Assembly: GCA_021740385.1 (NCBI GenBank)
Contig: JAIOZY010000043.1
Location: 1-45,570, forward strand
Reading direction: 5' to 3'
DNA from: Prolixibacteraceae bacterium
GTDB lineage: Bacteria; Bacteroidota; Bacteroidia; Bacteroidales; Prolixibacteraceae
DNA: 45,570 nucleotides
Shown: positions 8,559 through 16,523 of the stretch, in pieces
Position numbering within the stretch: position 1 is the first letter of the stretch
How the letters are laid out: every line of letters begins with the position of its first letter
Translations under genes and position numbers: made by a program
The notes under the pieces: generated by a model
Told to the model about the DNA's origin: nothing
Database searches by the model: none
The model's input: the letters and a program-made list of their open reading frames with translations, nothing else

Positions 8559-11500
8559 ATGACAATGAGGTTGCGTTTTTGGAAGATACCATTTTCTTTT
8601 TTATTCCTATTCCTGGTAATTATCGGGAAGGCACAATACAATGGTGTATTTGAACATTTGTCGACCGAAGATGGTCTTTCGCACGGCAGTGTTTCTAATA
8701 TGTTGAAAGACAGTCGCGGTTTTATGTGGTTCGCAACGTGGGACGGTATAAACCGTTATGATGGTCATGCCTTTAAAATATTTAAACCCGCCGAATGCAG
8801 CAATGTTTCATCGGTTTCGAACCGTATTGAAACAATGCAGGAAGATGCTTTGGGCAACATTTGGGTAATTAATTACGACGCGAAAGCATTCAGGTTAGAC
8901 CGGAAAACCGAAAAATTTGATCCTGTTCCGGTCGATTCTGCCCGATCTGTTCAGCAGGACATACGCGGGATGTTTTTTTCACCTTCGGGCGATGTTTGGT
9001 TAATGACCAACAACGCGGGGATATTCCATGTTGTTTCCGATACCCTTACAAACCGCTTTACCGTTCAACATTATCACGAGAACAGCCAACCTCCTTTGCC
9101 GGGTAACGCTGTCCGTTTTGTATTTGAAGACCGGCAAAATAACATTTGGATCAAAACCGGTAAAGGTATTGCCAGGTATAAAGCGGGGAAAGGCGGGGGG
9201 CTTTTGGTTCGTGAAAAATTCGGTTCCAAAACGGGCAGGTTGTTTGAAAAACAGTCTGTTTTGAGTTTTCATGTTTCGGAGAATGAACTTTTTTTGGGCA
9301 CCAAGAGGGGCAACTTGCTGATATATAATGTTGCCGAAGACAAACTAAAGGAACTGGATTTTGTGAACCATTCGGCCATAACCAGCCTGAGTGCCGACAG
9401 TAAGGGTAACATTTTTGCCGGCACCCGTGGCAACGGTGTTTTTGTATACAACGTAACGGCAAAAAAGATCAGCAATCATTATGCATGGCCGGGTATAAAA
9501 AACGTGTTAAAAACCTACCCCGACTCAAAGGGGATGCTTTGGGTTGAATCGGACAAACCGGGTATTTCGAAAATTAATTTGCAAACCGGGCATTATCGCC
9601 ATTACCTTCAGAAGCTTGACGTAAACCCAGATATCCGTTCATCGGCACAATGCGGCCTGATGGAAGATAAAAACAAAACCCTTTGGCTTACGCTTAAAGG
9701 TGGGGGCTTTGGTTATTACGATGAAGAAACCGACCGTGTTGAATACTTTTACAACGAACCCGGTAACCCCAACGCCAAAATCTCAAATTTTGTAAACTGC
9801 TTTTACAAAGATCCCGACGGGGTGCTTTGGATGGGTACATTTTTTAAGGGAATTGAAAAAGTAACGTTTATCGATAACAAATTCAGGCTGACCCAACCGG
9901 CGCCCCGTACAAATTTGAGCATTGCCAACGAAGTACGTGCATTGCTGGAAGATTCGAAGGGTTTTTTGTGGGTGGCAACTAAAAACCAGGAACTGTTTGT
10001 TTACGATAAAAACTACCGTATTATTACCAAAATGAACAAGCTGGCGGGCAAAGATATTGGACGTATTTATGCCCTGGCAGAAGGGCCTGGTGGAAATATT
10101 TATCTCGGCACAAAAGGAAACGGCCTGTTTATCCTTGAGCAAAAAACGGGCGGCGGTTTCAACGTGAAGCATTACCTGCACAATCCTGAAGAAAAGTACT
10201 CCCTGTCGAACAACAACATTTATTCATTGTTGCCCGGCAAAGGGGGAGAAATATGGATTGGAACTTACGGGGGTGGCTTGAACCTGATGAGAAACGGGCT
10301 TTTTTATCATCCGGGAAACGACCTGAAAAATTACCCACACAACAGCGCCAAAAAAGTCAGGCACGTTTGTTTCGACCGGCGTGGCAACCTATGGGCCGGC
10401 GCTACCGACGGTATTCTTTTTGTTGAAGGGCCAGGTAAAGCGCCCCGTGATCTTCTATTTCGGTTCTTTAACAATGAAACAGGCAATGTCAAGGGCTTAA
10501 AAAGTAACGATGTGTTTTGGATACATGCCGGCCCCGATAGTATGATATGGCTGGCATCGCTGGGAGGCGGATTGTCTGAGCTAAAAAAATATCCCGGGAA
10601 TAATGGTTCCCCCGAATTTTGCACGCTGACAAAAAATGACGGTTTGCCCAGCGATATGATCTTTACCATAACCGGCGATGAGCGTGGCAACCTTTGGATG
10701 TCGACCGAAAACGGCATTGCCTCTTACGATCCCGAAAATCATGTTTTTAAAAATTACAGCCGTTACGACGGTATACTGAATTCGGGTTTCTCGGAAGCCG
10801 CGTGTGCAACCCGTGCCGATGGTACCATTTGCATGGGAACATACAACGGGCTGTATGGTTTTAATCCATCGGATTTTACCGGTGAACAGAAGAAAATTGA
10901 CATCGTTTTTACCGGTTTTCAATTATTCGGGAAAGAGGTTGAACCCGGCAACGGATCGGCATTAAACGTATCGGTGACGGAAACAGATGAAGTTGCTTTA
11001 GCGCACAACCAGAATGTTTTCAGCATTACATGGGCCGGCCTCGATTACAAGCTGCAGGATAAATTAAGGTATGCATACAAACTCGAAGGCTATGACAATG
11101 ACTGGCGTTATAGCCCGGGACAAAACTACGCTTCGTATTCTAAAATACCCCCCGGAAGTTATACGTTTAAGGTGCAGTTCTCGAACCCGGAGCTTCAGCA
11201 GTTTAATGAACCAAAAATGTTGCGTATTGATATTGAACCCCCGTTTTGGCAAACAACAACGGCTTACCTCGTTTATCTCGTGATGGCCATTGTTTTGGTA
11301 GAACTTGCACGGCGTAACATTACCACAATGATTTCACTGCGGAACAGGGTTGTTGTAGAACGTGAACTGACCAATGCAAAACTCAATTTTTTTACCAACA
11401 TCTCCCACGAATTGCGTACACCTTTAACCCTTATTCTCGGACCGGCCAACGAGATAAAATCGGGTGAAAAACTGAGTGAAAAGGGAAGGGCCTATACAAA

Positions 11501-12923
11501 GTTGATTGAGCAAAACGCTCAACGGTTATTACGTTTGGTCAACCAGTTGCTCGATTTCAGGAAAGTTCAAAGCAATAAAATGAAACTGAACCCGGGGGAA
11601 GTTAACCTGGATGCTTTTATCCATGAAGTATGCCGGAATTTTGACGGGCTTGCAAGTGAAAAAAACATCAGCTTCGATGTGAATTGTACGGCCGGTGATA
11701 CACGGGTTTGGATTGACCGTGAAAAAATGGAAAGCGTGATTGTTAACCTGTTGTCGAACGCGTTTAAGTATACGCCTGAAAACGGAAAAGTAAAGGTGAA
11801 TGTTTTAATACCTGAAGATAATGCCGGGCCACTTGTAATTGAAATAACCGACAACGGCCCCGGTATACCCAAATCACAACAGGGAGAATTATTTAAAATA
11901 TTTTCGAGCAACATTGATGGTTCGGGTAAAAATCAGGCAGGTACGGGAATTGGGCTGGCACTTTCAAAAGAACTAATGCGGCTTCATGGCGGCGAGCTTA
12001 GCTATCGGACTGCCCCGGGGGGCGGGGCTTCTTTTAGTATTCGCCTCGATGACTGCCTGCATTCGGGAATAGTTCAAACAAACGAAAATGAAAAACTAAC
12101 TGCTGAAGAACAAGGCAATGGAAAATACGAAAAAGAGAACAGGTTTAATAGGCTGAAAAACAGGACGAAAAAGCCGCTGGTATTGATTGTGGAAGATAAC
12201 CGGGAGCTCAGGCATTTTTTAAAGCTGCAGCTCGATGACCACTACCGTGTTGCCGAGGCTGTAAATGGCCGCGAAGGGTTGGCAAAAACCCTGAAAATGC
12301 AGCCCGGCATTGTGCTTTCGGATGTGATGATGCCCGTGATGGATGGCATAAGCATGCTCGATCGGCTGAAAAACAATTTCCAAACAAGTCATATACCCGT
12401 GGTATTGCTTACGGCCAAACAATCGGTAAGCAGCAAAACCGAGGGGTTGAAATACGGCGCCGATGCCTACATGACCAAACCTTTTCACAGCGCGCAACTG
12501 GTGGCACAGCTTGAAAACCTCTTGCACCAGCGTGTTTTGCTGAAGGAACATTACGCGGGGCAGGAACGTGACGAACAAGGTTTGCCGGCACTGTCTGTTA
12601 CACAACCCGATACCGAATTTCTCGACCGTGTGAAACAAGTTGTTGAAGCAAACCTCGATAATAGCGAATTCAAAATACACGATATTTATACAGAAATGGG
12701 CATGGGGCGCAGCGCGTTTTTTGAGAAAATGAAAGGGCTTACCGGCCTTTCGCCCATCGATTTTGTTAAAGAATTCCGCCTGAATAGAGCACACCGCTTG
12801 TTAAAGACCGGCAAATACAATGTAGCCGAAACAGCTTTTAGCTCGGGCTTTTCGGATGCAGGTTACTTCAGCAAATGCTACAAGGAAAAATTTGGCATAA
12901 GCCCCTCGCAGGTTTTTCGGTAG
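8559..12923 (+). CDS. Hybrid two-component system sensor-regulator (HTCS)
   Basis: One-polypeptide signalling protein of about 1454 residues. After a signal segment (MRLRFWKIPFSFLFLFLVIIG) comes a periplasmic double beta-propeller of reg_prop repeats (about 35-780; repeated LxEDxxGxxWxGTxxG/NGL-like units, beginning LSTEDGLSHGSVSNMLKDSRGFMWFAT), then a Y_Y_Y domain (about 830-895) and a membrane helix (about 905-920). In the cytoplasm are HisKA with the phospho-accepting His in ISHELRTPL (about 950), HATPase_c (NLLSNAFKYTPENGK; DNGPGIP; GTGIGLALS), a receiver domain (LIVEDNRELR; phospho-acceptor Asp in VLSDVMMPVMDG, about 1255) and a C-terminal AraC-type DNA-binding domain ending GYFSKCYKEKFGISPSQVFR. 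HTCS proteins sense oligosaccharides in the periplasm and switch on nearby degradation genes. The divergent pectinesterase suggests a pectic ligand. The frame opens at TTG 8544; ATG 8559 or 8565 fits the signal peptide better. Confidence 0.95.
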   Translation: MTMRLRFWKIPFSFLFLFLVIIGKAQYNGVFEHLSTEDGLSHGSVSNMLKDSRGFMWFATWDGINRYDGHAFKIFKPAECSNVSSVSNRIETMQEDALGNIWVINYDAKAFRLDRKTEKFDPVPVDSARSVQQDIRGMFFSPSGDVWLMTNNAGIFHVVSDTLTNRFTVQHYHENSQPPLPGNAVRFVFEDRQNNIWIKTGKGIARYKAGKGGGLLVREKFGSKTGRLFEKQSVLSFHVSENELFLGTKRGNLLIYNVAEDKLKELDFVNHSAITSLSADSKGNIFAGTRGNGVFVYNVTAKKISNHYAWPGIKNVLKTYPDSKGMLWVESDKPGISKINLQTGHYRHYLQKLDVNPDIRSSAQCGLMEDKNKTLWLTLKGGGFGYYDEETDRVEYFYNEPGNPNAKISNFVNCFYKDPDGVLWMGTFFKGIEKVTFIDNKFRLTQPAPRTNLSIANEVRALLEDSKGFLWVATKNQELFVYDKNYRIITKMNKLAGKDIGRIYALAEGPGGNIYLGTKGNGLFILEQKTGGGFNVKHYLHNPEEKYSLSNNNIYSLLPGKGGEIWIGTYGGGLNLMRNGLFYHPGNDLKNYPHNSAKKVRHVCFDRRGNLWAGATDGILFVEGPGKAPRDLLFRFFNNETGNVKGLKSNDVFWIHAGPDSMIWLASLGGGLSELKKYPGNNGSPEFCTLTKNDGLPSDMIFTITGDERGNLWMSTENGIASYDPENHVFKNYSRYDGILNSGFSEAACATRADGTICMGTYNGLYGFNPSDFTGEQKKIDIVFTGFQLFGKEVEPGNGSALNVSVTETDEVALAHNQNVFSITWAGLDYKLQDKLRYAYKLEGYDNDWRYSPGQNYASYSKIPPGSYTFKVQFSNPELQQFNEPKMLRIDIEPPFWQTTTAYLVYLVMAIVLVELARRNITTMISLRNRVVVERELTNAKLNFFTNISHELRTPLTLILGPANEIKSGEKLSEKGRAYTKLIEQNAQRLLRLVNQLLDFRKVQSNKMKLNPGEVNLDAFIHEVCRNFDGLASEKNISFDVNCTAGDTRVWIDREKMESVIVNLLSNAFKYTPENGKVKVNVLIPEDNAGPLVIEITDNGPGIPKSQQGELFKIFSSNIDGSGKNQAGTGIGLALSKELMRLHGGELSYRTAPGGGASFSIRLDDCLHSGIVQTNENEKLTAEEQGNGKYEKENRFNRLKNRTKKPLVLIVEDNRELRHFLKLQLDDHYRVAEAVNGREGLAKTLKMQPGIVLSDVMMPVMDGISMLDRLKNNFQTSHIPVVLLTAKQSVSSKTEGLKYGADAYMTKPFHSAQLVAQLENLLHQRVLLKEHYAGQERDEQGLPALSVTQPDTEFLDRVKQVVEANLDNSEFKIHDIYTEMGMGRSAFFEKMKGLTGLSPIDFVKEFRLNRAHRLLKTGKYNVAETAFSSGFSDAGYFSKCYKEKFGISPSQVFR

Positions 12924-13031
12924 TAAGCCGGGCAAAATTTTCGGGCGGTATGGTGTTCAAATAAAAATACGAATTCACAAGCGTGTTATGAAATATAAAA
13001 AGGGAACCGGATTACTCCAATTCCCTTATCA

Positions 13032-13066
13032 TGTCGGGGTAGCAGGATTGCTAACGCGATCCTGGT
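13032..13066 (-). repeat. Partial tRNA-Pro 3'-end copy (att-like remnant)
   Basis: 18 bp at 13032-13049 are identical to 13196-13213, the acceptor end and first T-arm half of the intact tRNA-Pro. On the minus strand the similarity continues weakly (CAGGATCGCG against CAGGAGGTCGCAGG), as if a 3' half of the tRNA had decayed. A direct repeat of a tRNA 3' end is the usual trace of site-specific integration. Confidence 0.6.
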
Positions 13067-13080
13067 TGGGAGGGTAGATT

Positions 13081-13197
13081 CAAACAAAAGCCCCTTCGCT
13101 TCGCTCAATGTTCTTTTTTCATATATAAATCCTCATGCTGATGCATGGGATTTATATATGAAAAAAGCCCATCACATACGTGACAGGCTTTTGTTTG
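13081..13197. repeat. Nested inverted repeats (117 bp) beside tRNA-Pro
   Basis: A 12-bp outer inverted repeat (13081-13092 with 13186-13197, CAAACAAAAGCC) encloses a perfect 20-bp inverted repeat (13113-13132 with 13148-13167). Inside that, after one unpaired T, lies a further 5-bp stem (CATGC/GCATG) with a TGAT loop. The 14-mer CTTCGCTTCGCTCA (13094-13107) also lies inside. It could be a small non-autonomous element or a cruciform-forming site. Confidence 0.65.
13163..13192 (-). terminator. Terminator after tRNA-Pro
   Basis: On the minus strand AAAAGCC (complement of 13186-13192) and GGCTTTT (complement of 13163-13169) pair around an inner GTGA/TCAC-type stem, with a CA/CA internal mismatch and a run of T after it. 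It begins about 5 nt beyond the tRNA 3' end. Confidence 0.75.
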
Positions 13198-13272
13198 TCG
13201 GGGTAGCAGGATTCGAACCTGCGACCTCCTGCTCCCAAAGCAGGCACACTAACCGGACTGTGCTATACCCCG
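13198..13272 (-). tRNA. tRNA-Pro (TGG)
   Basis: A 75-nt cloverleaf on the minus strand. The acceptor CGGGGTA pairs with TACCCCG, the anticodon stem CCTGC/GCAGG holds the loop TTTGGGA with anticodon TGG, and the T arm contains GGTTCGAATCC. CCA is not encoded. It lies about 45 nt after tRNA-Ser, probably in one transcript. Confidence 0.95.
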
Positions 13273-13284
13273 CATTAAAATTAT

Positions 13285-13312
13285 AACCGCCTTCGCCAAG
13301 GCTACGGCGGTT
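13285..13312. repeat. Palindrome between the two tRNA genes
   Basis: AACCGCC (13285-13291) and GGCGGTT (13306-13312) form a 7-bp stem around CTTCGCCAAGGCTAC-like sequence. Similar GC-rich palindromes are dispersed in many genomes. Here it may also serve as a processing hairpin between the tRNAs. Confidence 0.5.
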
Positions 13313-13313
13313 G

Positions 13314-13406
<93 letters not shown>

Positions 13407-13431
13407 AGGTCGTGTTTAACTAAATTCTTTT

Positions 13432-13455
13432 CAGGGCATTAAGCCCTGTTTTTTT
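13432..13455 (+). terminator. Terminator-like hairpin in the tRNA leader region
   Basis: CAGGGC/GCCCTG (13432-13437 with 13443-13448) is followed by seven T residues on the plus strand. The only plus-strand gene upstream ends at 12923. It lies inside the leader of the tRNA transcript on the other strand. Confidence 0.5.
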
Positions 13456-13499
13456 GAACGTTTCTTTTAAAAATGCTTACGCTATTTTTAACGTGCGTG

Positions 13500-13531
13500 C
13501 AAATATATAGTGTTTCGTCTCTTTTGCAAAA
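13500..13531 (-). promoter_or_regulatory. Promoter of the tRNA-Ser/tRNA-Pro transcript
   Basis: On the minus strand TTTTG (complement of 13527-13531) is followed after exactly 19 nt by TATATTTG (complement of 13500-13507), a full match to the Bacteroidota -33/-7 consensus. It would give a leader of about 85-90 nt before tRNA-Ser. Confidence 0.75.
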
Positions 13532-13979
13532 TAAATCATTAAATTTTGAACAAAAAGAATGTCTTTGAATAAGCCATTATTGGTGCGATGCGGCCGTGTG
13601 ATATGTTTTTTTGTTTTTTGGAATGAGAAGCTGATGATGGTCATATTTTCGAATTTTCCCACACCCATTTAAAACTTTGAGAATGCCTGAGTTATAAAAA
13701 GAGGGCAAAAATTAACATGCTGAAAGCCCCGTAAAAGTTGCTTTTTAGTATTCGAAAACGTACTTTTAGAACAGAAATAAACGTTCTTTACATAGAATTT
13801 AAAACACTTGACCGCATTAATTTCCTGTATTTGGTAAACTCAACATACTAAATAAACCGAGAATGCTTATGGATGTAATGACAGGCCTTGTAGTCCGCCA
13901 GCTGGCGGATGAGTAGCTTTGCTACCAATGGAAGTCAGATCAATCCAGGCGCTCAAATCCTGTATTATCGGGGTTTTAT
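13532..13979. other. Non-coding stretch between tRNA promoter and lnt
   Basis: About 450 bp without a supported gene. It is AT-rich up to about 13860 and then holds a palindrome (13894-13909). I see no recognisable protein fragment in any frame. Confidence 0.5.
13894..13909. repeat. Perfect 16-bp palindrome
   Basis: TCCGCCAGCTGGCGGA is self-complementary over 16 bp. It is much GC-richer than its surroundings and resembles dispersed palindromes seen in many bacterial genomes. It lies 70 bp after the lnt stop codon. Confidence 0.6.
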
Positions 13980-15602
13980 TCAATCGGGATTAATGCGGTT
14001 CTTTTTTGTATGTACTCTTCTCCCCCTTAAAAAATCAATTAGAATATTCAGCAGCATTAAGACAAGCATGAATACGCCTGCCCGCCCAATGTAATCGCCC
14101 GATTTGGCATAAAAAGTCATTTTCCCGTTCAGGTTTAACGGGCCGCTTATCGACGTTTTTTTCCACCATTCAGTCCGTTGTGTAATGTCTCCCCGTTGGT
14201 TAATAAAGCAACTGATGCCCGTGTTGGCCGACCGGGCAATGCTGCGCCTGAATTCAATGGCCCGCAGCCGTGAAAAGGAAAGGTGTTGTTTGTACCCCGG
14301 TGAATTTTTCCACCAGCCATCGTTTGTAATTACAAAAAAGATGTTGGCCTCTTTTTTAACGAAACCCGACATGTATTCGCCGTACCCCGATTCGTAGCAA
14401 ACGGGTACACCCGCCACGGTTTTACCGTGCCTGAAAACCGATGGTTCTTCCTGTGTGCCCAGCGTGCCCGTCATTCCGCCCAGATCAATGATCAGTGTTT
14501 CAAGGAACTTCAGGTATTTTTTATAGGGCATTTTTTCAACGCCCGAAACCAGTTTCGATTTATGATAGATTTCGGTTTTTTCGCCGGGCCTTATAAACAA
14601 TGCCGTGTTGTAGGCACAATATATCAACGTGCTGTCGTGGCGATACCTTACGCCCTGGGGCAATGTATCACCAGCCTGGAATTCGAGATACGATGAAGCC
14701 CCCACGATGAATGCCGCGTTGGGATAGTAGTACCTTAAATGCCGCTTCAGCAGCCAAACATGACGGTTCCGGCTTAGGTTGTTTTCCCATACCTCGTGCA
14801 GTGCCGTTTCGGGTCCGATAAAGAAATCGGTTTCCGGGGTACCCAGCGAATCGGATACTTCGATAAGGCGGGTTAGCTGTTTTTCGTAGCTCATGCCCGA
14901 AAACTTATCGGTGTAGGGATCGATATTGGGCTGGGTAACAACAATGTTCACGGGGTTGACCTCCTCTTTGTAACGGAGGTAGCGTGTTGCTGAAAAAAAT
15001 ATGGGCAAAAACAAAATCACTAAAAGAATGATGAGAACTTTGTTGTTCGGTTTTTTTGAAATCAGCAGGCTGTTTTTCAGCACGCTCCAAATTATAAGGT
15101 TAATTATCAGCACCCAAAGTGTTCCGCCTAAAACACCCGTGTATTCATACCACTGTATGATGAATACATCGTTTGCAAAACCGTTGCCCAGGGTAAGCCA
15201 TGGCCACGATATGTCCCAGTTATAATGCAAAAATTCAAAACCAATCCACAGGAAAACGAAAAACAGGTTGCCGTAGGCCTCTCCTTTATAGCGTTTTACA
15301 ACATGCGAAAGCCACCATACTACCGACATTAAAAATGAATTGGCTAGGTACGCAAAGATGCCCCCCGGAACTGTGGCGTAGGTTATCCACCATGTGGTTA
15401 ATACATTCCATATTAAAAATGACGGGAGTGTGTACAGCCAAAAAACAAATGCATTGTAACGGTGCCTGTTGGTCAATACGTAATGTTCGGTATAAAGCAG
15501 CGGGATAAAGGCAACAAACAACAACGTACCTGAGAAATTCAACCACGGCAGCGACAGCAGTATGCCTGTCAGGATTGAGCTTAAGAGCAGTTTCCCTTTC
15601 AT
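13980..15602 (-). CDS. lnt: Apolipoprotein N-acyltransferase
   Basis: A 540-residue inner-membrane enzyme that adds the third acyl chain to the N-terminal cysteine of lipoproteins. Several hydrophobic helices (about 1-200) precede a nitrilase-fold periplasmic domain (about 220-495) and a last membrane helix (about 505-530). The catalytic triad is recognisable: Glu in GPETALHEVW (about 265), Lys in IYHKSKLVSG (about 350) and Cys in VPVCYESGYGEYM (about 400). NDGWW and the Arg-rich AIEFRRSIARSANTG motif are also typical. It begins 9 nt after the metallophosphoesterase gene, so it is probably the last gene of a three-gene operon whose first product is itself a lipoprotein. Confidence 0.95.
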   Translation of the reverse strand: MKGKLLLSSILTGILLSLPWLNFSGTLLFVAFIPLLYTEHYVLTNRHRYNAFVFWLYTLPSFLIWNVLTTWWITYATVPGGIFAYLANSFLMSVVWWLSHVVKRYKGEAYGNLFFVFLWIGFEFLHYNWDISWPWLTLGNGFANDVFIIQWYEYTGVLGGTLWVLIINLIIWSVLKNSLLISKKPNNKVLIILLVILFLPIFFSATRYLRYKEEVNPVNIVVTQPNIDPYTDKFSGMSYEKQLTRLIEVSDSLGTPETDFFIGPETALHEVWENNLSRNRHVWLLKRHLRYYYPNAAFIVGASSYLEFQAGDTLPQGVRYRHDSTLIYCAYNTALFIRPGEKTEIYHKSKLVSGVEKMPYKKYLKFLETLIIDLGGMTGTLGTQEEPSVFRHGKTVAGVPVCYESGYGEYMSGFVKKEANIFFVITNDGWWKNSPGYKQHLSFSRLRAIEFRRSIARSANTGISCFINQRGDITQRTEWWKKTSISGPLNLNGKMTFYAKSGDYIGRAGVFMLVLMLLNILIDFLRGRRVHTKKNRINPD

Positions 15603-15611
15603 TTATTTGCT

Positions 15612-16523
15612 TTACAGTGTATGGTTTCGTGAAACATCGAAAAAGGCTTTTCGCCTGCGTTCAAAGTAGAACTCAAGTTGTCCCAGTTGCAAAGCAGCCC
15701 AGCCGGCCTGGTTTACCACAACGGGCTTGTTGGCACGGTTTGTCACCTTCACTGGTTTGTCGAGGAATGTGTGGGTATGCCCGCCAAGTATTAAATTAGT
15801 ATGGTGCGTATTTCCGGCTAGTTGCAAATCGCTTGTTCTTTCTTTATCGCTGTATTTGAAACCCAGGTGCGAAAGGCAGATAATGAAATCGCAGTGTTCT
15901 TCTTTCATCAGGAATTCTTCTTGTTCGAGGGCTGTTTCAACCGGATCGAGGAAAACCGTTTTGCCCGATTTGGAAGGATCAACCAGGCCTTCGGGGTTGA
16001 TGCCAAGCCCATAAACCCCAACACGTATGCCGTTACGCTCCAAAACCATGTTCTTTTTAATTTTTCCGGAAAGCGGGGTTTGTGAAAAATCATAATTTGA
16101 AGAAACCAAGGGGAATGATGCATGTTTCAACATACCGGCAAATTCTTTAAGTCCGTTGTCAAATTCGTGGTTTCCAACCGTTGATGCATCGTATTTCATT
16201 TCCGACATGAGTTTCAGGATTACTTCGTAACTGAAAAAGTTAAAATAAGGTGTGCCCTGCGAGAAATCGCCGCTGTCGAAAAGGAGTAACCCGGGGTTTT
16301 GTTCCCTCAATCTCTTCACATAGGCAGCTATGCGGTGCAATCCGCCTTTGCCGCCATTGCGGGGGTGGCTTTCGGGCTGGGCGTCGAAATGACAATGGAT
16401 GTCGTTTGTGTGCAGTATCAGTAGTTTGCGGTATGCTTCATTGCCCAATGCTTCAACCGGGTTTGCCGCAACAAATGCTGTTCCGGCAGCCACTGCTTTA
16501 ATAAAATTTCGTCTATTCCACAT
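15612..16523 (-). CDS. Metallophosphoesterase, 5'-nucleotidase N-terminal domain
   Basis: A 303-residue exported phosphoesterase equal to the catalytic half of UshA-type 5'-nucleotidases. The twin-arginine-like start NRRNFIKAVAAG leads to a hydrophobic segment. Metal-binding motifs follow in the expected order: LHTNDIHCHF (about 36-45), FDSGDFSQG (about 81-89), GNHEFDNG (about 117-124), CLSHLG and GGHTHTF. The substrate-binding C-terminal half is absent from this gene and is encoded by the gene just upstream, with which it overlaps by 11 nt. It probably hydrolyses nucleotides or related phosphoesters outside the cytoplasm, with or without that partner. Confidence 0.9.
   Translation of the reverse strand: MWNRRNFIKAVAAGTAFVAANPVEALGNEAYRKLLILHTNDIHCHFDAQPESHPRNGGKGGLHRIAAYVKRLREQNPGLLLFDSGDFSQGTPYFNFFSYEVILKLMSEMKYDASTVGNHEFDNGLKEFAGMLKHASFPLVSSNYDFSQTPLSGKIKKNMVLERNGIRVGVYGLGINPEGLVDPSKSGKTVFLDPVETALEQEEFLMKEEHCDFIICLSHLGFKYSDKERTSDLQLAGNTHHTNLILGGHTHTFLDKPVKVTNRANKPVVVNQAGWAALQLGQLEFYFERRRKAFFDVSRNHTL

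Noticed and set aside
13081-13197. CRISPR-like palindromic unit
   Set aside because: There is one palindrome only, with no repeated spacer-repeat units and no cas genes.
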